From Parabacteroides distasonis (GTDB taxonomy: Bacteria > Bacteroidota > Bacteroidia > Bacteroidales > Tannerellaceae): a DNA stretch of 64,000 nt. Positions 46,418 to 55,818 of this stretch are shown here, one piece after another. A program made the position numbers and the translations under genes. The stretch is taken from contig JAFBIR010000002.1 of NCBI GenBank assembly GCA_021531385.1, positions 124,001-188,000 of the forward strand, in the 5' to 3' direction. How positions within the stretch are numbered: the stretch's first letter is position 1; the number at the start of each line of letters is the position of its first letter. The notes beneath the pieces are model-generated. The model searched no databases, was not told where the DNA came from, and was given only the letters and a program-made list of their open reading frames with translations.

Positions 46418-46689
46418 AGTACAAAATCAGCTATACGAATCGTTTCAAAAAAGCGCTGAGGCAATGTCAGAAACGAGGATACGACATGGAATTATTCCGA
46501 CAAGTAGCTGAAATGCTTGAAAATACCGGAACCTTACCCTCAATATATTCGCCTCATAAGCTATCAGGCAAATATGTCGGATTATGGGAATGCCATATCC
46601 AGTCCGATTGGCTACTTATATGGAATCAGAACGATCAAGAGTTGACCCTCTTGTTTACTGACACAGGAACACATTCAGATTTATTTTAA
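46414..46689 (+). CDS. YafQ/RelE-type mRNA interferase toxin
   Basis: A 91-residue toxin: YKISYTNRFKKALRQCQKRGYD, DHKL-like PHKLSGKYVGLWECHI, DWLLIWNQND and LLFTDTGTHSDLF. The terminal His near residue 87 and Arg/Lys residues fit the YafQ active site, which cleaves mRNA on the ribosome. It forms a unit with the antitoxin upstream and ends before a hairpin terminator. Confidence 0.88.
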   Translation: MKYKISYTNRFKKALRQCQKRGYDMELFRQVAEMLENTGTLPSIYSPHKLSGKYVGLWECHIQSDWLLIWNQNDQELTLLFTDTGTHSDLF

Positions 46690-46727
46690 GGTTGATTCCT
46701 CGAACAGTGATAACCTCGCCAACATAC

Positions 46728-46773
46728 ATCTCCAGTTACGAAAAAATATTTCGCTAATTGGAGATATTTTTTT
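46728..46773 (+). terminator. Terminator after toxin gene
   Basis: ATCTCCA (46728-46734) pairs with TGGAGAT (46759-46765), with further pairing of TACGAAA/TTTCGCTA inside, followed by ATTTTTTTG. Confidence 0.75.
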
Positions 46774-46854
46774 GCCTAACTAATTACTCGTTACTTCATA
46801 GCCTCTTAATAACGAATGTTAATCCCTCCTTTTCCATTGCATAGCCCAATTATT

Positions 46855-46872
46855 GTTCGTAGTTTTGCGAAC
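46855..46872. promoter_or_regulatory. ars promoter with inverted repeat over the -7 element
   Basis: The -7 element TAGTTTTG (46860-46867) lies inside an inverted repeat GTTCG...CGAAC (46855-46859 with 46868-46872). A repressor bound here would block the promoter. Confidence 0.5.
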
Positions 46873-46881
46873 AGAAAACAG

Positions 46882-46919
46882 AAACAGTCTATAGCAACGT
46901 TGCAGCAAGGCTGTTTTTA
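46882..46919 (+). promoter_or_regulatory. Possible attenuator hairpin in ars leader
   Basis: AAACAGTC (46882-46889) can pair with GGCTGTTT (46909-46916), with the palindrome GCAACGTTGC between and TTTTTATTT after it. It resembles a weak terminator within the 100-base leader before arsD. Confidence 0.35.
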
Positions 46920-46932
46920 TTTGACTTGATTG

Positions 46933-46948
46933 TTCGTATATCTACGAA
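46933..46948. promoter_or_regulatory. ArsR-type operator-like palindrome
   Basis: TTCGTATATCTACGAA is a 6-4-6 palindrome, 28 bases before the arsD start, similar in form to operators of ArsR family repressors. The GTTCG half also occurs at 46855. Confidence 0.5.
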
Positions 46949-46975
46949 TAATAGACAACTTAAAAGTAAAAAGCA

Positions 46976-47302
46976 ATGAGACAGATAGAGATTTTCGACC
47001 CGGCCATGTGTTGCCCGACAGGTTTGTGTGGAACAAGTATCAACCCGGAGTTGATGCGTATAGCGGTGGTGATCGAGACATTGAAGAAACAGGGCATCAT
47101 CGTTACCCGCCATAATCTGCGTGACGAACCGCAGGTGTATGTAAGTAACAAAACGGTCAACGAGTATCTGCAAAAACATGGAGCAGAGGCATTACCGATT
47201 ACTTTGGTTGATGGCGAGGTGGCCGTCTCGAAAGGTTACCCTACCACCAAGCAAATGAGTGAGTGGACAGGCATCAACTTGGATTTCATGCCGATAAAAT
47301 AG
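46976..47302 (+). CDS. arsD: Arsenite metallochaperone ArsD
   Basis: A 108-residue protein with the ArsD arsenite site MCCPTGLCGTS (Cys12, Cys13, Cys18), then the thioredoxin-like body ending VDGEVAVSKGYPTTKQM. The two extra C-terminal Cys pairs of the E. coli plasmid R773 ArsD are absent, as in many shorter ArsD proteins. It hands As(III) or Sb(III) to ArsA and can weakly repress the operon. It is the first gene of arsD-arsA-acr3. Confidence 0.95.
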   Translation: MRQIEIFDPAMCCPTGLCGTSINPELMRIAVVIETLKKQGIIVTRHNLRDEPQVYVSNKTVNEYLQKHGAEALPITLVDGEVAVSKGYPTTKQMSEWTGINLDFMPIK

Positions 47303-47325
47303 GTCAAAACAATTCATATAAAGCT

Positions 47326-49038
47326 ATGAACAGATTCGATATAGCCAACATAGAACTGACGAAATACCTCTTTTTCACCGGAAAAGGAGGTGTGGGAAAA
47401 ACCTCCCTCGCTTGCGCTACCGCTGTGGGGTTGGCAGATAGCGGGAAGCATATTCTATTGATCAGTACAGACCCGGCTTCAAACCTGCAAGATGTGTTTA
47501 ATCAAACACTGAACAGACATGGTACGGATATTCAAGAAGTACCCGGCTTAACGGTCGTTAATCTCGACCCGGAACAGGCCGCAGCCGAATACAGGGAAAG
47601 CGTTATCGCTCCTTTCCGAGGGAAACTGCCAGAGAGCGTAATCCAAAACATGGAAGAACAACTTTCCGGTTCCTGCACGGTAGAGATTGCGGCTTTCAAC
47701 CAGTTTTCCGATTTTATCACGGATGCCGATAAAGCAACAGCATACGACCATATTATCTTTGATACAGCTCCTACGGGACATACCCTGCGCATGTTGCAAC
47801 TCCCCTCAGCATGGAGCATCTTTATCAGTGAGAGCACACATGGTGCATCTTGCTTAGGTCAATTATCCGGTTTGGAAGAACGAAAAGGGATTTATAAGCA
47901 GGCCGTGGAGACACTGGCTGATGCCCACTTGACCCGCTTGGTATTGGTAAGCCGTCCGGAGATCGCACCTTTGAAAGAGGCCGCCCGTTCTTCCCATGAA
48001 TTGCAATTATTAGGAATTAAGAACCAGCTATTGGTCATCAACGGCCTTTTGCTGCAAGTAGATGAAGCCGACAGCGTATCGAAACAGCTCTACGACAGAC
48101 AGCAAAACGCCTTGAAACAGACTCCTGCGGAACTGCTGGAATATCCCTCTTATTATGTGCCTTTACGGTCATACAATTTATCTAATATTGCGAATATCCG
48201 CCGGATGCTGCACGATGAGGAGTCCATTGTAGCTCCTTCATATCAACCCATTACAGATGCTAAAGGGATAGATGAATTGGTCGATGATCTCTATCATTCA
48301 GGTAAGCGGGTGATATTCACCATGGGAAAAGGCGGAGTGGGCAAAACCACGTTGGCTACTGAGATCGCCTTAGGCTTACATCAACGTGGTGCACGGGTGC
48401 ATCTTACGACCACCGATCCCGCCAATCACTTGAACTACGCCTTAGCACAGGCAGCAGGTCTCTCCGTCAGCCGAATTGACGAGGCAGAGGTATTGGAAGC
48501 CTATAAAAACGAGGTACGTAGCAAGGCCGCCACGGCGATGACTGCCGAAGATATGGAATATATAGAGGAAGATTTACGTTCTCCGTGTACGCAAGAAATC
48601 GCTGTCTTCCGGGCTTTCGCCGAGATTGTCGATAAAGCGGAAAATGAAATCGTAGTGATTGACACCGCACCGACCGGACATACATTATTGTTGCTGGATG
48701 CCACGGAAAGTTACCATAAGGAGGTGCAACGTACACATGGTGACACCCCCGCTTCAGTCAGAAAACTGCTGCCTCGCTTGCGGAACCAGCAAGAAACAGA
48801 GGTAGTCATTGTGACCCTGCCCGAAGCAACCCCCGTATTTGAAGCGGAGCGTCTGCAAAAGGATTTGCAACGTGCCGGGATTCATAATAAATGGTGGGTA
48901 GTGAATGCTTGCCTGTCATTGACTGACACCGAAAATGCTTTCTTGCGGGCAAAGGCACAAAATGAATTGGGCTGGATTAAGAAGGTAGAAGATTTGTCAC
49001 AGGGTAACGCAGCCCTGATAGCTTGGAAAAACAAGTAA
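47326..49038 (+). CDS. arsA: Arsenite-activated ATPase ArsA
   Basis: A 570-residue tandem ATPase with two deviant Walker A motifs, GKGGVGKT at 19-26 and 334-341, DTAPTGHT signature in both halves, and the three metalloid-binding cysteines Cys117 (GSCTVE), Cys176 (ASCLGQ) and Cys421 (SPCTQE). It energises arsenite extrusion. The ATG at 47326 is chosen since the longer frame from 47263 runs back into arsD. Confidence 0.97.
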   Translation: MNRFDIANIELTKYLFFTGKGGVGKTSLACATAVGLADSGKHILLISTDPASNLQDVFNQTLNRHGTDIQEVPGLTVVNLDPEQAAAEYRESVIAPFRGKLPESVIQNMEEQLSGSCTVEIAAFNQFSDFITDADKATAYDHIIFDTAPTGHTLRMLQLPSAWSIFISESTHGASCLGQLSGLEERKGIYKQAVETLADAHLTRLVLVSRPEIAPLKEAARSSHELQLLGIKNQLLVINGLLLQVDEADSVSKQLYDRQQNALKQTPAELLEYPSYYVPLRSYNLSNIANIRRMLHDEESIVAPSYQPITDAKGIDELVDDLYHSGKRVIFTMGKGGVGKTTLATEIALGLHQRGARVHLTTTDPANHLNYALAQAAGLSVSRIDEAEVLEAYKNEVRSKAATAMTAEDMEYIEEDLRSPCTQEIAVFRAFAEIVDKAENEIVVIDTAPTGHTLLLLDATESYHKEVQRTHGDTPASVRKLLPRLRNQQETEVVIVTLPEATPVFEAERLQKDLQRAGIHNKWWVVNACLSLTDTENAFLRAKAQNELGWIKKVEDLSQGNAALIAWKNK

Positions 49039-49082
49039 AATCATGAGGATATTAATTCTTTGTACAGGAAATAGTAGTTGTT

Positions 49083-50123
49083 ATGGATAAGAAACAAGGA
49101 ATTGGATTTTTTGAAAAATACCTGACTATCTGGGTTGCCTTGTGTATCATCATTGGGATTGCTGTGGGGCAATGGCTGCCAATCATCACGCAAACATTAA
49201 GCAAATTTGAATATGCCAACGTGTCTATACCCGTGGCATTTCTGATTTGGTTAATGATCTATCCGATGATGTTGAAGGTGGATTTTCAAAGCGTATTGAA
49301 TGTGGGCAAACGGCCTAAAGGAATTGTGGTAACCTGCGTAACCAACTGGCTGATCAAGCCCTTCACGATGTTTGGAATCGCCTATCTCTTCTTTTTCATC
49401 CTATTCAAGGGATGGATTTCCGAACAGTTGGCAGAGGAGTATTTAGCTGGGGCGGTATTATTGGGAGCTGCCCCTTGTACAGCAATGGTCTTCGTATGGA
49501 GTTACCTCACCCGAGGAAACGCCGCCTACACATTGGTGCAGGTAGCTGTCAACGATTTGATCCTATTGGTAGCGTTTGCCCCTATCGTCGCTTTCCTGCT
49601 GGGAGTTGGCGGCGTATCTATCCCGTGGGACACGTTATTACTCTCGGTTGGCTTGTTTGTCGTTATCCCTTTAGGAGCCGGCATCCTCACACGGCAGGCA
49701 GTTATCCGCCATAAAGGTATCGACTATTTCAATCAAGTATTCGTCAAGCGTTTTGACCGTTATACCATCGGAGGTTTACTGCTGACATTGGTGATCCTGT
49801 TCTCGTTTCAGGGAGAGACGATCCTGCAGAATCCTCTGCATATCCTGTTGATAGCCATTCCGCTGATTGTACAGACCTTCTTCGTCTTTTTTGTAGCCTA
49901 TGGATGGGTGTACAAATGGCATCTGCCTCATGAAATAGCCGCTCCAGCGGGTATGATCGGTGCCAGCAACTTCTTTGAGTTAGCAGTGGCAGTGGCGATC
50001 TCATTGTTTGGCTTACAATCCGGAGCGGCTTTAGCCACGGTTGTCGGTGTGTTGGTGGAGGTTCCGCTTATGCTGACCTTGGTAAAAATAGCCAATCGCA
50101 CCAGATGGGATAACGTGGCCTAA
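49083..50123 (+). CDS. acr3: Arsenite efflux pump Acr3
   Basis: A 346-residue membrane protein with ten predicted helices of the BASS/Acr3 family. The conserved Cys132 lies in GAAPCTAMVFVWSYLTRG, and GASNFFELAVAVAISLFG near residue 300 carries the essential Glu. It exports As(III), probably driven or assisted by ArsA. It is the last gene of the operon, 44 bases after arsA. No arsR, arsC or arsM is present in the window. Confidence 0.95.
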   Translation: MDKKQGIGFFEKYLTIWVALCIIIGIAVGQWLPIITQTLSKFEYANVSIPVAFLIWLMIYPMMLKVDFQSVLNVGKRPKGIVVTCVTNWLIKPFTMFGIAYLFFFILFKGWISEQLAEEYLAGAVLLGAAPCTAMVFVWSYLTRGNAAYTLVQVAVNDLILLVAFAPIVAFLLGVGGVSIPWDTLLLSVGLFVVIPLGAGILTRQAVIRHKGIDYFNQVFVKRFDRYTIGGLLLTLVILFSFQGETILQNPLHILLIAIPLIVQTFFVFFVAYGWVYKWHLPHEIAAPAGMIGASNFFELAVAVAISLFGLQSGAALATVVGVLVEVPLMLTLVKIANRTRWDNVA

Positions 50124-50129
50124 GCCTGA

Positions 50130-50169
50130 AAAAAAACGTTGCCTATCGTTTTTTACACGATGGGCAACG
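50130..50169 (-). terminator. Terminator after miaB
   Basis: CGTTGCCTATCG (50137-50148) pairs with CGATGGGCAACG (50158-50169), 12 bp with one wobble. On the minus strand it is followed by a run of T (the A run at 50129-50136). The right arm shares CGATGGGCAAC with the repeat array at 58616. Confidence 0.75.
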
Positions 50170-50191
50170 AACTTTACGCCTACAGACAATG

Positions 50192-51565
50192 TTATTTGAC
50201 CACCTCACCGAACAGCGTAGCGGAGGAGGCTCTTGTGATCTTCACCTGGATAAACTGCCCGACATGGAAGTCCTGTTTATCAAAAATCACCACCTTGTTC
50301 TGACTGGTGCGCCCAAACAGTTGCTCTCTCGAACGTTTCGAGAAACCTTCGATCAATACCTCAAAGGTCTTACCAATGTCTCGACGATTACTCTCCTCCG
50401 ACAATTGGTTTTGCAAATCAATCATCCCTTGCAAACGACGGATCTTCTCCTCTTCCGGCACATCGTCCGGCAAATGTTTCGAGGCATAGGTGCCCGGACG
50501 CTCAGAATACTTGAAAAGGAACGCACTGTCATAACCGACTTCCCGCATCAACGAAAGGGTCTGCTCGTAATCCGCTTCGGTCTCCGAATGGAAGCCACAG
50601 AACAGATCGGTCGAGATCGCACAATCGGGCAAGATACGACGAATGGCCGCAATACGATCTAAATACCACGCACGGGTATATTTACGGTTCATCTCCTTCA
50701 AGATGCGGTCGCTACCCGATTGGGCAGGAAGATGAATCATCTTGCAGAGGTTATCATGGGCGGCAATCACCTCCAAGGTCTCATCACTCATGTCTTTCGG
50801 GTGCGACGTGGTGAAACGCACACGCATCTGCGGCACCTCCTCAGCTACCAAAGCCAACAGGCGAGGGAAAGTAATCACCTCATCGCCACGCTCAAAGCGA
50901 TAGGAATTGACATTCTGTCCCAAGAGGGTTACCTCCTTAAAGCCCTTATCACGCATATCCCGAATCTCATTCAAGATGCTCTCCACATCCCGACTACGCT
51001 CCCGTCCACGGGTATAGGGCACGATGCAATAGGTGCAGAAGTTGTTACATCCCCGCATAATCGACACGAAGCCGGAGATGTGTACGCCAGGCAACTTCAA
51101 GGGGATCACATCCTTATAGGTTTCCTGCGTAGAGAGCTCGACATTGATCGCCTTCTCGCCCCGCTCCACAGCCCCCACTAAATTGGGCAAATCTAAATAG
51201 GCATCCGGACCTACCACTAAGTCGGCATGGTGCACCTGAATCAACTCATCCTTTACACGCTCGGCCATGCAGCCCATCACACCAACAATCAAGTGTTTCT
51301 TCTTTTTACGCAACGATTGGAAGTATTGCAACCGTCCGTAAATCTTCTGCTCGGCATTGTCACGCACGGAACAGGTATTCACAAAGATCGCATCGGCCTC
51401 CTCGATCTTTTCCGTCAGCGCATAGCCATCCATCTGCATGATGGAGGCCACCACCTCGCTATCCGCCACATTCATCTGGCAACCGTACGTCTCGATAAAT
51501 AACTTCTTCTCAGCCTTCTCGGCAGCAGATTTTAAGTCTGCGCCCTGATTTTCTGCTGTTGTCAT
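50192..51565 (-). CDS. miaB: tRNA-2-methylthio-N6-dimethylallyladenosine synthase MiaB
   Basis: A 457-residue radical SAM methylthiotransferase, full length. The N-terminal UPF0004 domain has Cys ligands in ETYGCQMN, NTCSVRDNA and GCMAERV. The radical SAM site is IMRGCNNFCTYCIVPYTRGRE (CxxxCxxC), and a TRAM domain closes the protein (about 390-455). It adds the methylthio group to i6A37 in tRNAs reading UNN codons. Its promoter is at 51609. Confidence 0.97.
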   Translation of the reverse strand: MTTAENQGADLKSAAEKAEKKLFIETYGCQMNVADSEVVASIMQMDGYALTEKIEEADAIFVNTCSVRDNAEQKIYGRLQYFQSLRKKKKHLIVGVMGCMAERVKDELIQVHHADLVVGPDAYLDLPNLVGAVERGEKAINVELSTQETYKDVIPLKLPGVHISGFVSIMRGCNNFCTYCIVPYTRGRERSRDVESILNEIRDMRDKGFKEVTLLGQNVNSYRFERGDEVITFPRLLALVAEEVPQMRVRFTTSHPKDMSDETLEVIAAHDNLCKMIHLPAQSGSDRILKEMNRKYTRAWYLDRIAAIRRILPDCAISTDLFCGFHSETEADYEQTLSLMREVGYDSAFLFKYSERPGTYASKHLPDDVPEEEKIRRLQGMIDLQNQLSEESNRRDIGKTFEVLIEGFSKRSREQLFGRTSQNKVVIFDKQDFHVGQFIQVKITRASSATLFGEVVK

Positions 51566-51608
51566 GCTAAATTGTTTTAGTTTTCCACTATTCTGCTTAA
51601 ATTTGGGG

Positions 51609-51616
51609 CAAAAATA
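51609..51616 (-). promoter_or_regulatory. -7 promoter element of miaB
   Basis: TATTTTTG on the minus strand matches TAnnTTTG, 44 bases before the miaB start. Confidence 0.55.
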
Positions 51617-51624
51617 CGCAAATT

Positions 51625-52032
51625 ATGGATAGCATCGGAGATTGGCTTTACATTGTTTTCTTGGTTATTGCCGGAATCAGCAGTATGCTCAATGCGGCCA
51701 AGAAGAAAAAGGAGGAGCAAAACGCACCGCAAGAGGAGCAAGTTCCACAGCCTCGCATGGAAAAGCGACAGGCCCGACGAACGAAGCGTTCCGCCAGACC
51801 TATGCCGTCGCAACAACCGATACCTGTCTATGCCGCAGAACCGGACCACACAGCCTCACCGACAGCCAATCCCTTCTTGACAGCGGAACAGGAAATCCCT
51901 GAGCACCTGATCACTGAGACAACGCCCCCCGTCGTGGAGGAGCCTGAGACGAGCGCACTCCCCTCATTCGACGATCGGGAAGAGTTGCGCAAAGCCATCC
52001 TTTATGCGGAGATCCTGCAACGAAAAGTATGA
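51625..52032 (+). CDS. Hypothetical small membrane protein
   Basis: A 135-residue protein with one N-terminal membrane helix (about 5-23, DWLYIVFLVIAGISSML), then a Lys/Glu- and Arg-rich stretch (AAKKKKEEQ..., KRQARRTKRSARP), a Pro/Thr-rich disordered part, and a conserved-looking end DDREELRKAILYAEILQRK. The last helix resembles a recurrent C-terminal motif of Bacteroidetes proteins of unknown function. It is divergent from miaB. No function can be given. Confidence 0.65.
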   Translation: MDSIGDWLYIVFLVIAGISSMLNAAKKKKEEQNAPQEEQVPQPRMEKRQARRTKRSARPMPSQQPIPVYAAEPDHTASPTANPFLTAEQEIPEHLITETTPPVVEEPETSALPSFDDREELRKAILYAEILQRKV

Positions 52033-52071
52033 ATTTCGGCATCCTATATCGTCCAATCACCGGATTTTTTG

Positions 52072-52079
52072 TAAGTTTG
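52072..52079 (+). promoter_or_regulatory. -7 promoter element of CoA-transferase gene
   Basis: TAAGTTTG matches TAnnTTTG, 57 bases before the ATG at 52136. Confidence 0.55.
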
Positions 52080-52135
52080 CGTCGCATAAAAACAAGCAAA
52101 TGATTTATACCAAAAAAACATAAATACTAATTATC

Positions 52136-53632
52136 ATGGCATTAAAATTCATTACAGCTGAAGAGGCTGCGTCGTACGTTCATAACGACGACAACGTAGG
52201 TTTCAGTGGTTTTACACCCGCCGGATGTCCGAAAGTAGTCCCTGGAGCAATCGCTCAAAAGGCAGAAGAAGAGCACAAAAAGGGTAATCCCTTCAAGATC
52301 GGCATGTTCACCGGTGCCTCCACCGGCGATAAGTTGGATGGTGTGTTAGCACGTGCGAATGCTATCAAGTTCCGTACGCCCTATCAATCCAGCAAGGACT
52401 TGCGTGCAGCGATCAACGCTGGCCAGGCTCCCTATTTCGATATGCACCTCTCTGAGTTGGCACAAGATTTGCGTTATGGCTTCTTAGGAAAGATTGATGT
52501 AGCGATTGTAGAGGCTGCCGACGTCACTGAGGATGGCGAGATCGTTCCGACCTCTGGCGTAGGTATCCTGCCGACCATCTGCCGCATGGCGGATCGCATC
52601 ATCGTCGAGCTGAACTGCCGTCACCCGAAAGAGATTCGCGGTATGCACGATATTTATGAGCCGGCTGATCCTCCTTACCGTCGTGAAATTCCTATCTACA
52701 CACCGTCTGACCGTATCGGTTCTGACTGCGTGAAGGTTGATCCGGCTAAGATCGTCGGTGTTGTCAAGACGGACGAGCCGAACGAGGGTAAACCGTTCGC
52801 TCCGCTGGATGACGTAACGTTGGCTATCGGTAAGAACGTAGCAGACTTCTTGGTGGGTGAGATCCGTGCGGGTCGTCTGCCGAAGGAGTTCGTTCCGTTG
52901 CAGAGTGGTGTAGGTAATGTGGCTAACGCCGTATTGGGTTGCATGGGTGAGAACGAGGAGATCCCCGCATTCAATGTCTATACCGAGGTGATCCAGGACG
53001 CTGTGATCGGCTTGATGAAGCAAGGTCGTGTGAAATTCGCCAGCGGTTGCTCTCTCTCTGTCAGCAACGAGGTGATTCGCGAGATCTATGGCAACTTGGC
53101 CTTCTTCAAGGATAAGTTGTTGCTCCGTCCGCAGGAGATCTCTAACAACCCGGAGATTGCTCGTCGCTTAGGTTTGATCGCGATCAACACCGCTTTGGAG
53201 GCTGACATTTTCGGTAACATCAACTCTACGCACGTGAGCGGTACGCGCATGATGAATGGTATTGGTGGTTCAGGTGACTTCACTCGTTCCGCTATGCTCT
53301 CTATCTTTACGACTCCTTCCACCGCAAAGGATGGCAAGATCAGCGCATTCGTACCGATGGTTTCTCACCTCGATCACAGCGAGCACTCCGTGAAGATCAT
53401 CATCACCGAGTATGGTGTAGCTGATTTGCGTGGTAAGTCTCCGATCCAGCGTGCACGTTGCATCATCGACAACTGCGCTCATCCGGATTATCGTCCGTTG
53501 TTGAACGAGTACTTGGAGATGGGCATCAAGGGTCATACCCCGCAGAACTTGAAGTGCTGCTTCGCTTTCCACGAGGAGTTGGCCGCTTCAGGCGATATGC
53601 ACAACGTAGATTGGAGCAAGTACAATAAATAA
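52136..53632 (+). CDS. Acetyl-CoA hydrolase / succinate:acetate (propionate) CoA-transferase
   Basis: A 498-residue class I CoA-transferase of the acetyl-CoA hydrolase family. It has GFTPAGCPKVVP near the start, PLQSGVGNVANAVLGCM (about 258-274), the presumed catalytic Glu in YTEVIQDA, and GGSGDFTRSAMLSI in the C-terminal half. In Bacteroidetes this enzyme moves CoA between succinate and acetate or propionate during fermentation; which acid is favoured cannot be read here. Strong codon bias suggests high expression. It stands alone with a promoter and a terminator at 53653. Confidence 0.9.
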   Translation: MALKFITAEEAASYVHNDDNVGFSGFTPAGCPKVVPGAIAQKAEEEHKKGNPFKIGMFTGASTGDKLDGVLARANAIKFRTPYQSSKDLRAAINAGQAPYFDMHLSELAQDLRYGFLGKIDVAIVEAADVTEDGEIVPTSGVGILPTICRMADRIIVELNCRHPKEIRGMHDIYEPADPPYRREIPIYTPSDRIGSDCVKVDPAKIVGVVKTDEPNEGKPFAPLDDVTLAIGKNVADFLVGEIRAGRLPKEFVPLQSGVGNVANAVLGCMGENEEIPAFNVYTEVIQDAVIGLMKQGRVKFASGCSLSVSNEVIREIYGNLAFFKDKLLLRPQEISNNPEIARRLGLIAINTALEADIFGNINSTHVSGTRMMNGIGGSGDFTRSAMLSIFTTPSTAKDGKISAFVPMVSHLDHSEHSVKIIITEYGVADLRGKSPIQRARCIIDNCAHPDYRPLLNEYLEMGIKGHTPQNLKCCFAFHEELAASGDMHNVDWSKYNK

Positions 53633-53652
53633 TAGCTGTACCCATCATAAGA

Positions 53653-53690
53653 AAAGGGAGGTCAAAAGCCTCCCTTTTTCTCTTTCTACC
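53653..53690 (+). terminator. Terminator after CoA-transferase gene
   Basis: AAAGGGAGG (53653-53661) pairs perfectly with CCTCCCTTT (53669-53677), followed by TTCTCTTT. It lies before the convergent stop at 53695. Confidence 0.85.
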
Positions 53691-53694
53691 CCGC

Positions 53695-55725
53695 TCATTT
53701 CTTGAGATCCGGATAGCTGATACGCGTGTGATACATCGTCTTTAACTTTTCAATAAACACAGCTTTCACATCCTCAATATCCTTAAATGTCAACGGTGCG
53801 TTGCGCAACAAACCATCTGCGATCTGGCTATCAATAATGCGATTCACCAACCCCACGATATTCTCCTCCGTATGCTCCTTCAAGCTACGGGAAGCCGCTT
53901 CCACCGAATCTGCCATCATCAAGATGGCCGTCTCTTTGGTGAAGGGATTCGGTCCTGGATAGGTGAAGAGTTTATCATCAATCGGTTTATCCGGATACTT
54001 ATTCCGATAGGAATTATAAAAATACTTCGTCTTGCCCCGGCCATGATGCGTCCGGATAAAGTTTGTAACCGCCTTGGGTAATCCCTCTTTCTCCGCCATC
54101 TTCATGCCTTCCGTCACATGGCTGATGATAATCTGGGCGCTTTGGTCAAACGCAAGTTGATTATGCGGATTGACACTGGTCTGATTCTCTGTGAAGAAGA
54201 CCGGATTACACATCTTGCCAATGTCATGGTAAAGTGCGCCGGTACGCACCAACTGTGCGTCCGCACCAATCTTAGCCGCTGCTTCTGATGCCAAGATAGA
54301 GATTTGCAACGAATGCTGGAAGGTGCCCGGACAGGTCTCACTCAACTTCTTCAACAAGGGACGGTTGATATTGGAAAGCTCCACCAACGTGATGCTGGAG
54401 ACATAACCAAAAGTCTTCTCCAACATGTACACCAATACGTAGGTAAACATCAAAAGGATGAAGTTGATACCAAAGTAGAGCATCATCAACCAATTGATCT
54501 TCTGCAAGCTGGCCTCTTGGAAGAGCACCAAGCTCAAGTAGCCAATCACGTAGGCCATGAAGATAAAGAAGGAGCAACGAATCAACTGAGAACGCTCGCT
54601 CAACTCCTTCAAGCTAAACGTCACCACCATACCGGCAATGATCTGCAACAAGAGGAACTCATGCGGGAAGGGCACCATCAACGAACAAATCAACACGATG
54701 ATCAGATGGATGAAAAGTGCGGTTCGGGAGTCGAAGAAGGTACGCACCACAATGGGCACAATGGCATAAGGAATGATATAGACATTAAATAAACCCATGC
54801 TGACACACAACTCCGTCAAGACACAGCTGACAAAGATACACAGCACCATAAACAGATTGTTGCGTCGATTGTAGAAGATCTTTAACCGGAAAGACCAGAG
54901 ATAGGTCCAGAAACAGAACATCAAACCAAACACCAACACAAACTGTCCGGCCAAGATAATACCCTGCGTCTGCGAGCCACCACTTTTCTGCTCATGCACA
55001 ATCTTCAAAGAACGTAAGACATTATAGGTATGATTGTCGATTATCTCACCCCGATCGACAATGCGTTCACCCGCTTGCACCATGCCACTGGCTATCGGCA
55101 CACTCTGCAACAACGTATTCCTCACCTTTTCTGACATATCCGCATCGTAGGTGACATTCTCAATCAAATAATCATTGATGTCGCATGATTGCAGCTTCGC
55201 CCGATCCAAAGAGGCCGGACAATTATTGATAATGAACTCGTAAGCCGTACGCACGGTAAACAGATCACTGACATAGCGAGACTGCGCCACCGTGTTCTCC
55301 CGGATATTGATACGCTGACGCTCCTCTTTGCGCAATCGTTCCAAATCCTGCGTAGAGATGATGCCGTTACTATACAGTTCGTGCAAGCTGTTCTCCACAT
55401 ATTGCATGTAAGCACTCGACACCTTGCCCCGCAACTTGCTATTATAATTGGTACGCAGCTGTTCCACCTCCTTGGTGATCACCTCCGTATTCAACCGGAA
55501 ATAGGGTTCAAACGAGCGTAACACACTGTCTCGCTCACTCTTCACCTCCTCGTCAGTCTTATAGATGGGGAAATCACTCGGAGCGGTCAAGAGCCCATAG
55601 CGCCAGGGCTTCCCCTCATAGAATTGATACCTAAACTTGCCTTCCCTCGGAAAGAAATAGGCGATAAGTAACGCAGCCACAACAAAATAGACTGCCATTG
55701 GTATGTCTAAATTTTTCTGTCCCAT
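53695..55725 (-). CDS. 7TM-HD family phosphohydrolase (PgpH-like)
   Basis: A 676-residue membrane protein. It has an N-terminal helix (about 8-25), a long extracytoplasmic 7TMR-HDED region (about 30-255), seven membrane helices (about 260-455) and a cytoplasmic HD domain with [23 protein letters not shown] (HD pair), HVTEGMKMA and [10 protein letters not shown]. This is the architecture of PgpH, which hydrolyses cyclic di-AMP in Listeria. The same activity is likely but not shown here. The start at 55725 avoids overlap with the divergent gltX region. Confidence 0.9.
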   Translation of the reverse strand: MGQKNLDIPMAVYFVVAALLIAYFFPREGKFRYQFYEGKPWRYGLLTAPSDFPIYKTDEEVKSERDSVLRSFEPYFRLNTEVITKEVEQLRTNYNSKLRGKVSSAYMQYVENSLHELYSNGIISTQDLERLRKEERQRINIRENTVAQSRYVSDLFTVRTAYEFIINNCPASLDRAKLQSCDINDYLIENVTYDADMSEKVRNTLLQSVPIASGMVQAGERIVDRGEIIDNHTYNVLRSLKIVHEQKSGGSQTQGIILAGQFVLVFGLMFCFWTYLWSFRLKIFYNRRNNLFMVLCIFVSCVLTELCVSMGLFNVYIIPYAIVPIVVRTFFDSRTALFIHLIIVLICSLMVPFPHEFLLLQIIAGMVVTFSLKELSERSQLIRCSFFIFMAYVIGYLSLVLFQEASLQKINWLMMLYFGINFILLMFTYVLVYMLEKTFGYVSSITLVELSNINRPLLKKLSETCPGTFQHSLQISILASEAAAKIGADAQLVRTGALYHDIGKMCNPVFFTENQTSVNPHNQLAFDQSAQIIISHVTEGMKMAEKEGLPKAVTNFIRTHHGRGKTKYFYNSYRNKYPDKPIDDKLFTYPGPNPFTKETAILMMADSVEAASRSLKEHTEENIVGLVNRIIDSQIADGLLRNAPLTFKDIEDVKAVFIEKLKTMYHTRISYPDLKK

Positions 55726-55786
55726 AGATATCTCTGTTTGGAGCCGAAATATACGCAAAAAAGTTCACGAACCGGAAAAAAAGCGG

Positions 55787-55794
55787 TATTTTTG
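55787..55794 (+). promoter_or_regulatory. -7 promoter element of gltX-waaA
   Basis: TATTTTTG matches TAnnTTTG, 32 bases before the ATG at 55819. It shows that the longer frame from 55738 is not the real start. Confidence 0.6.
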
Positions 55795-55818
55795 CCGCAA
55801 TATTTTAAGCATGACAGA

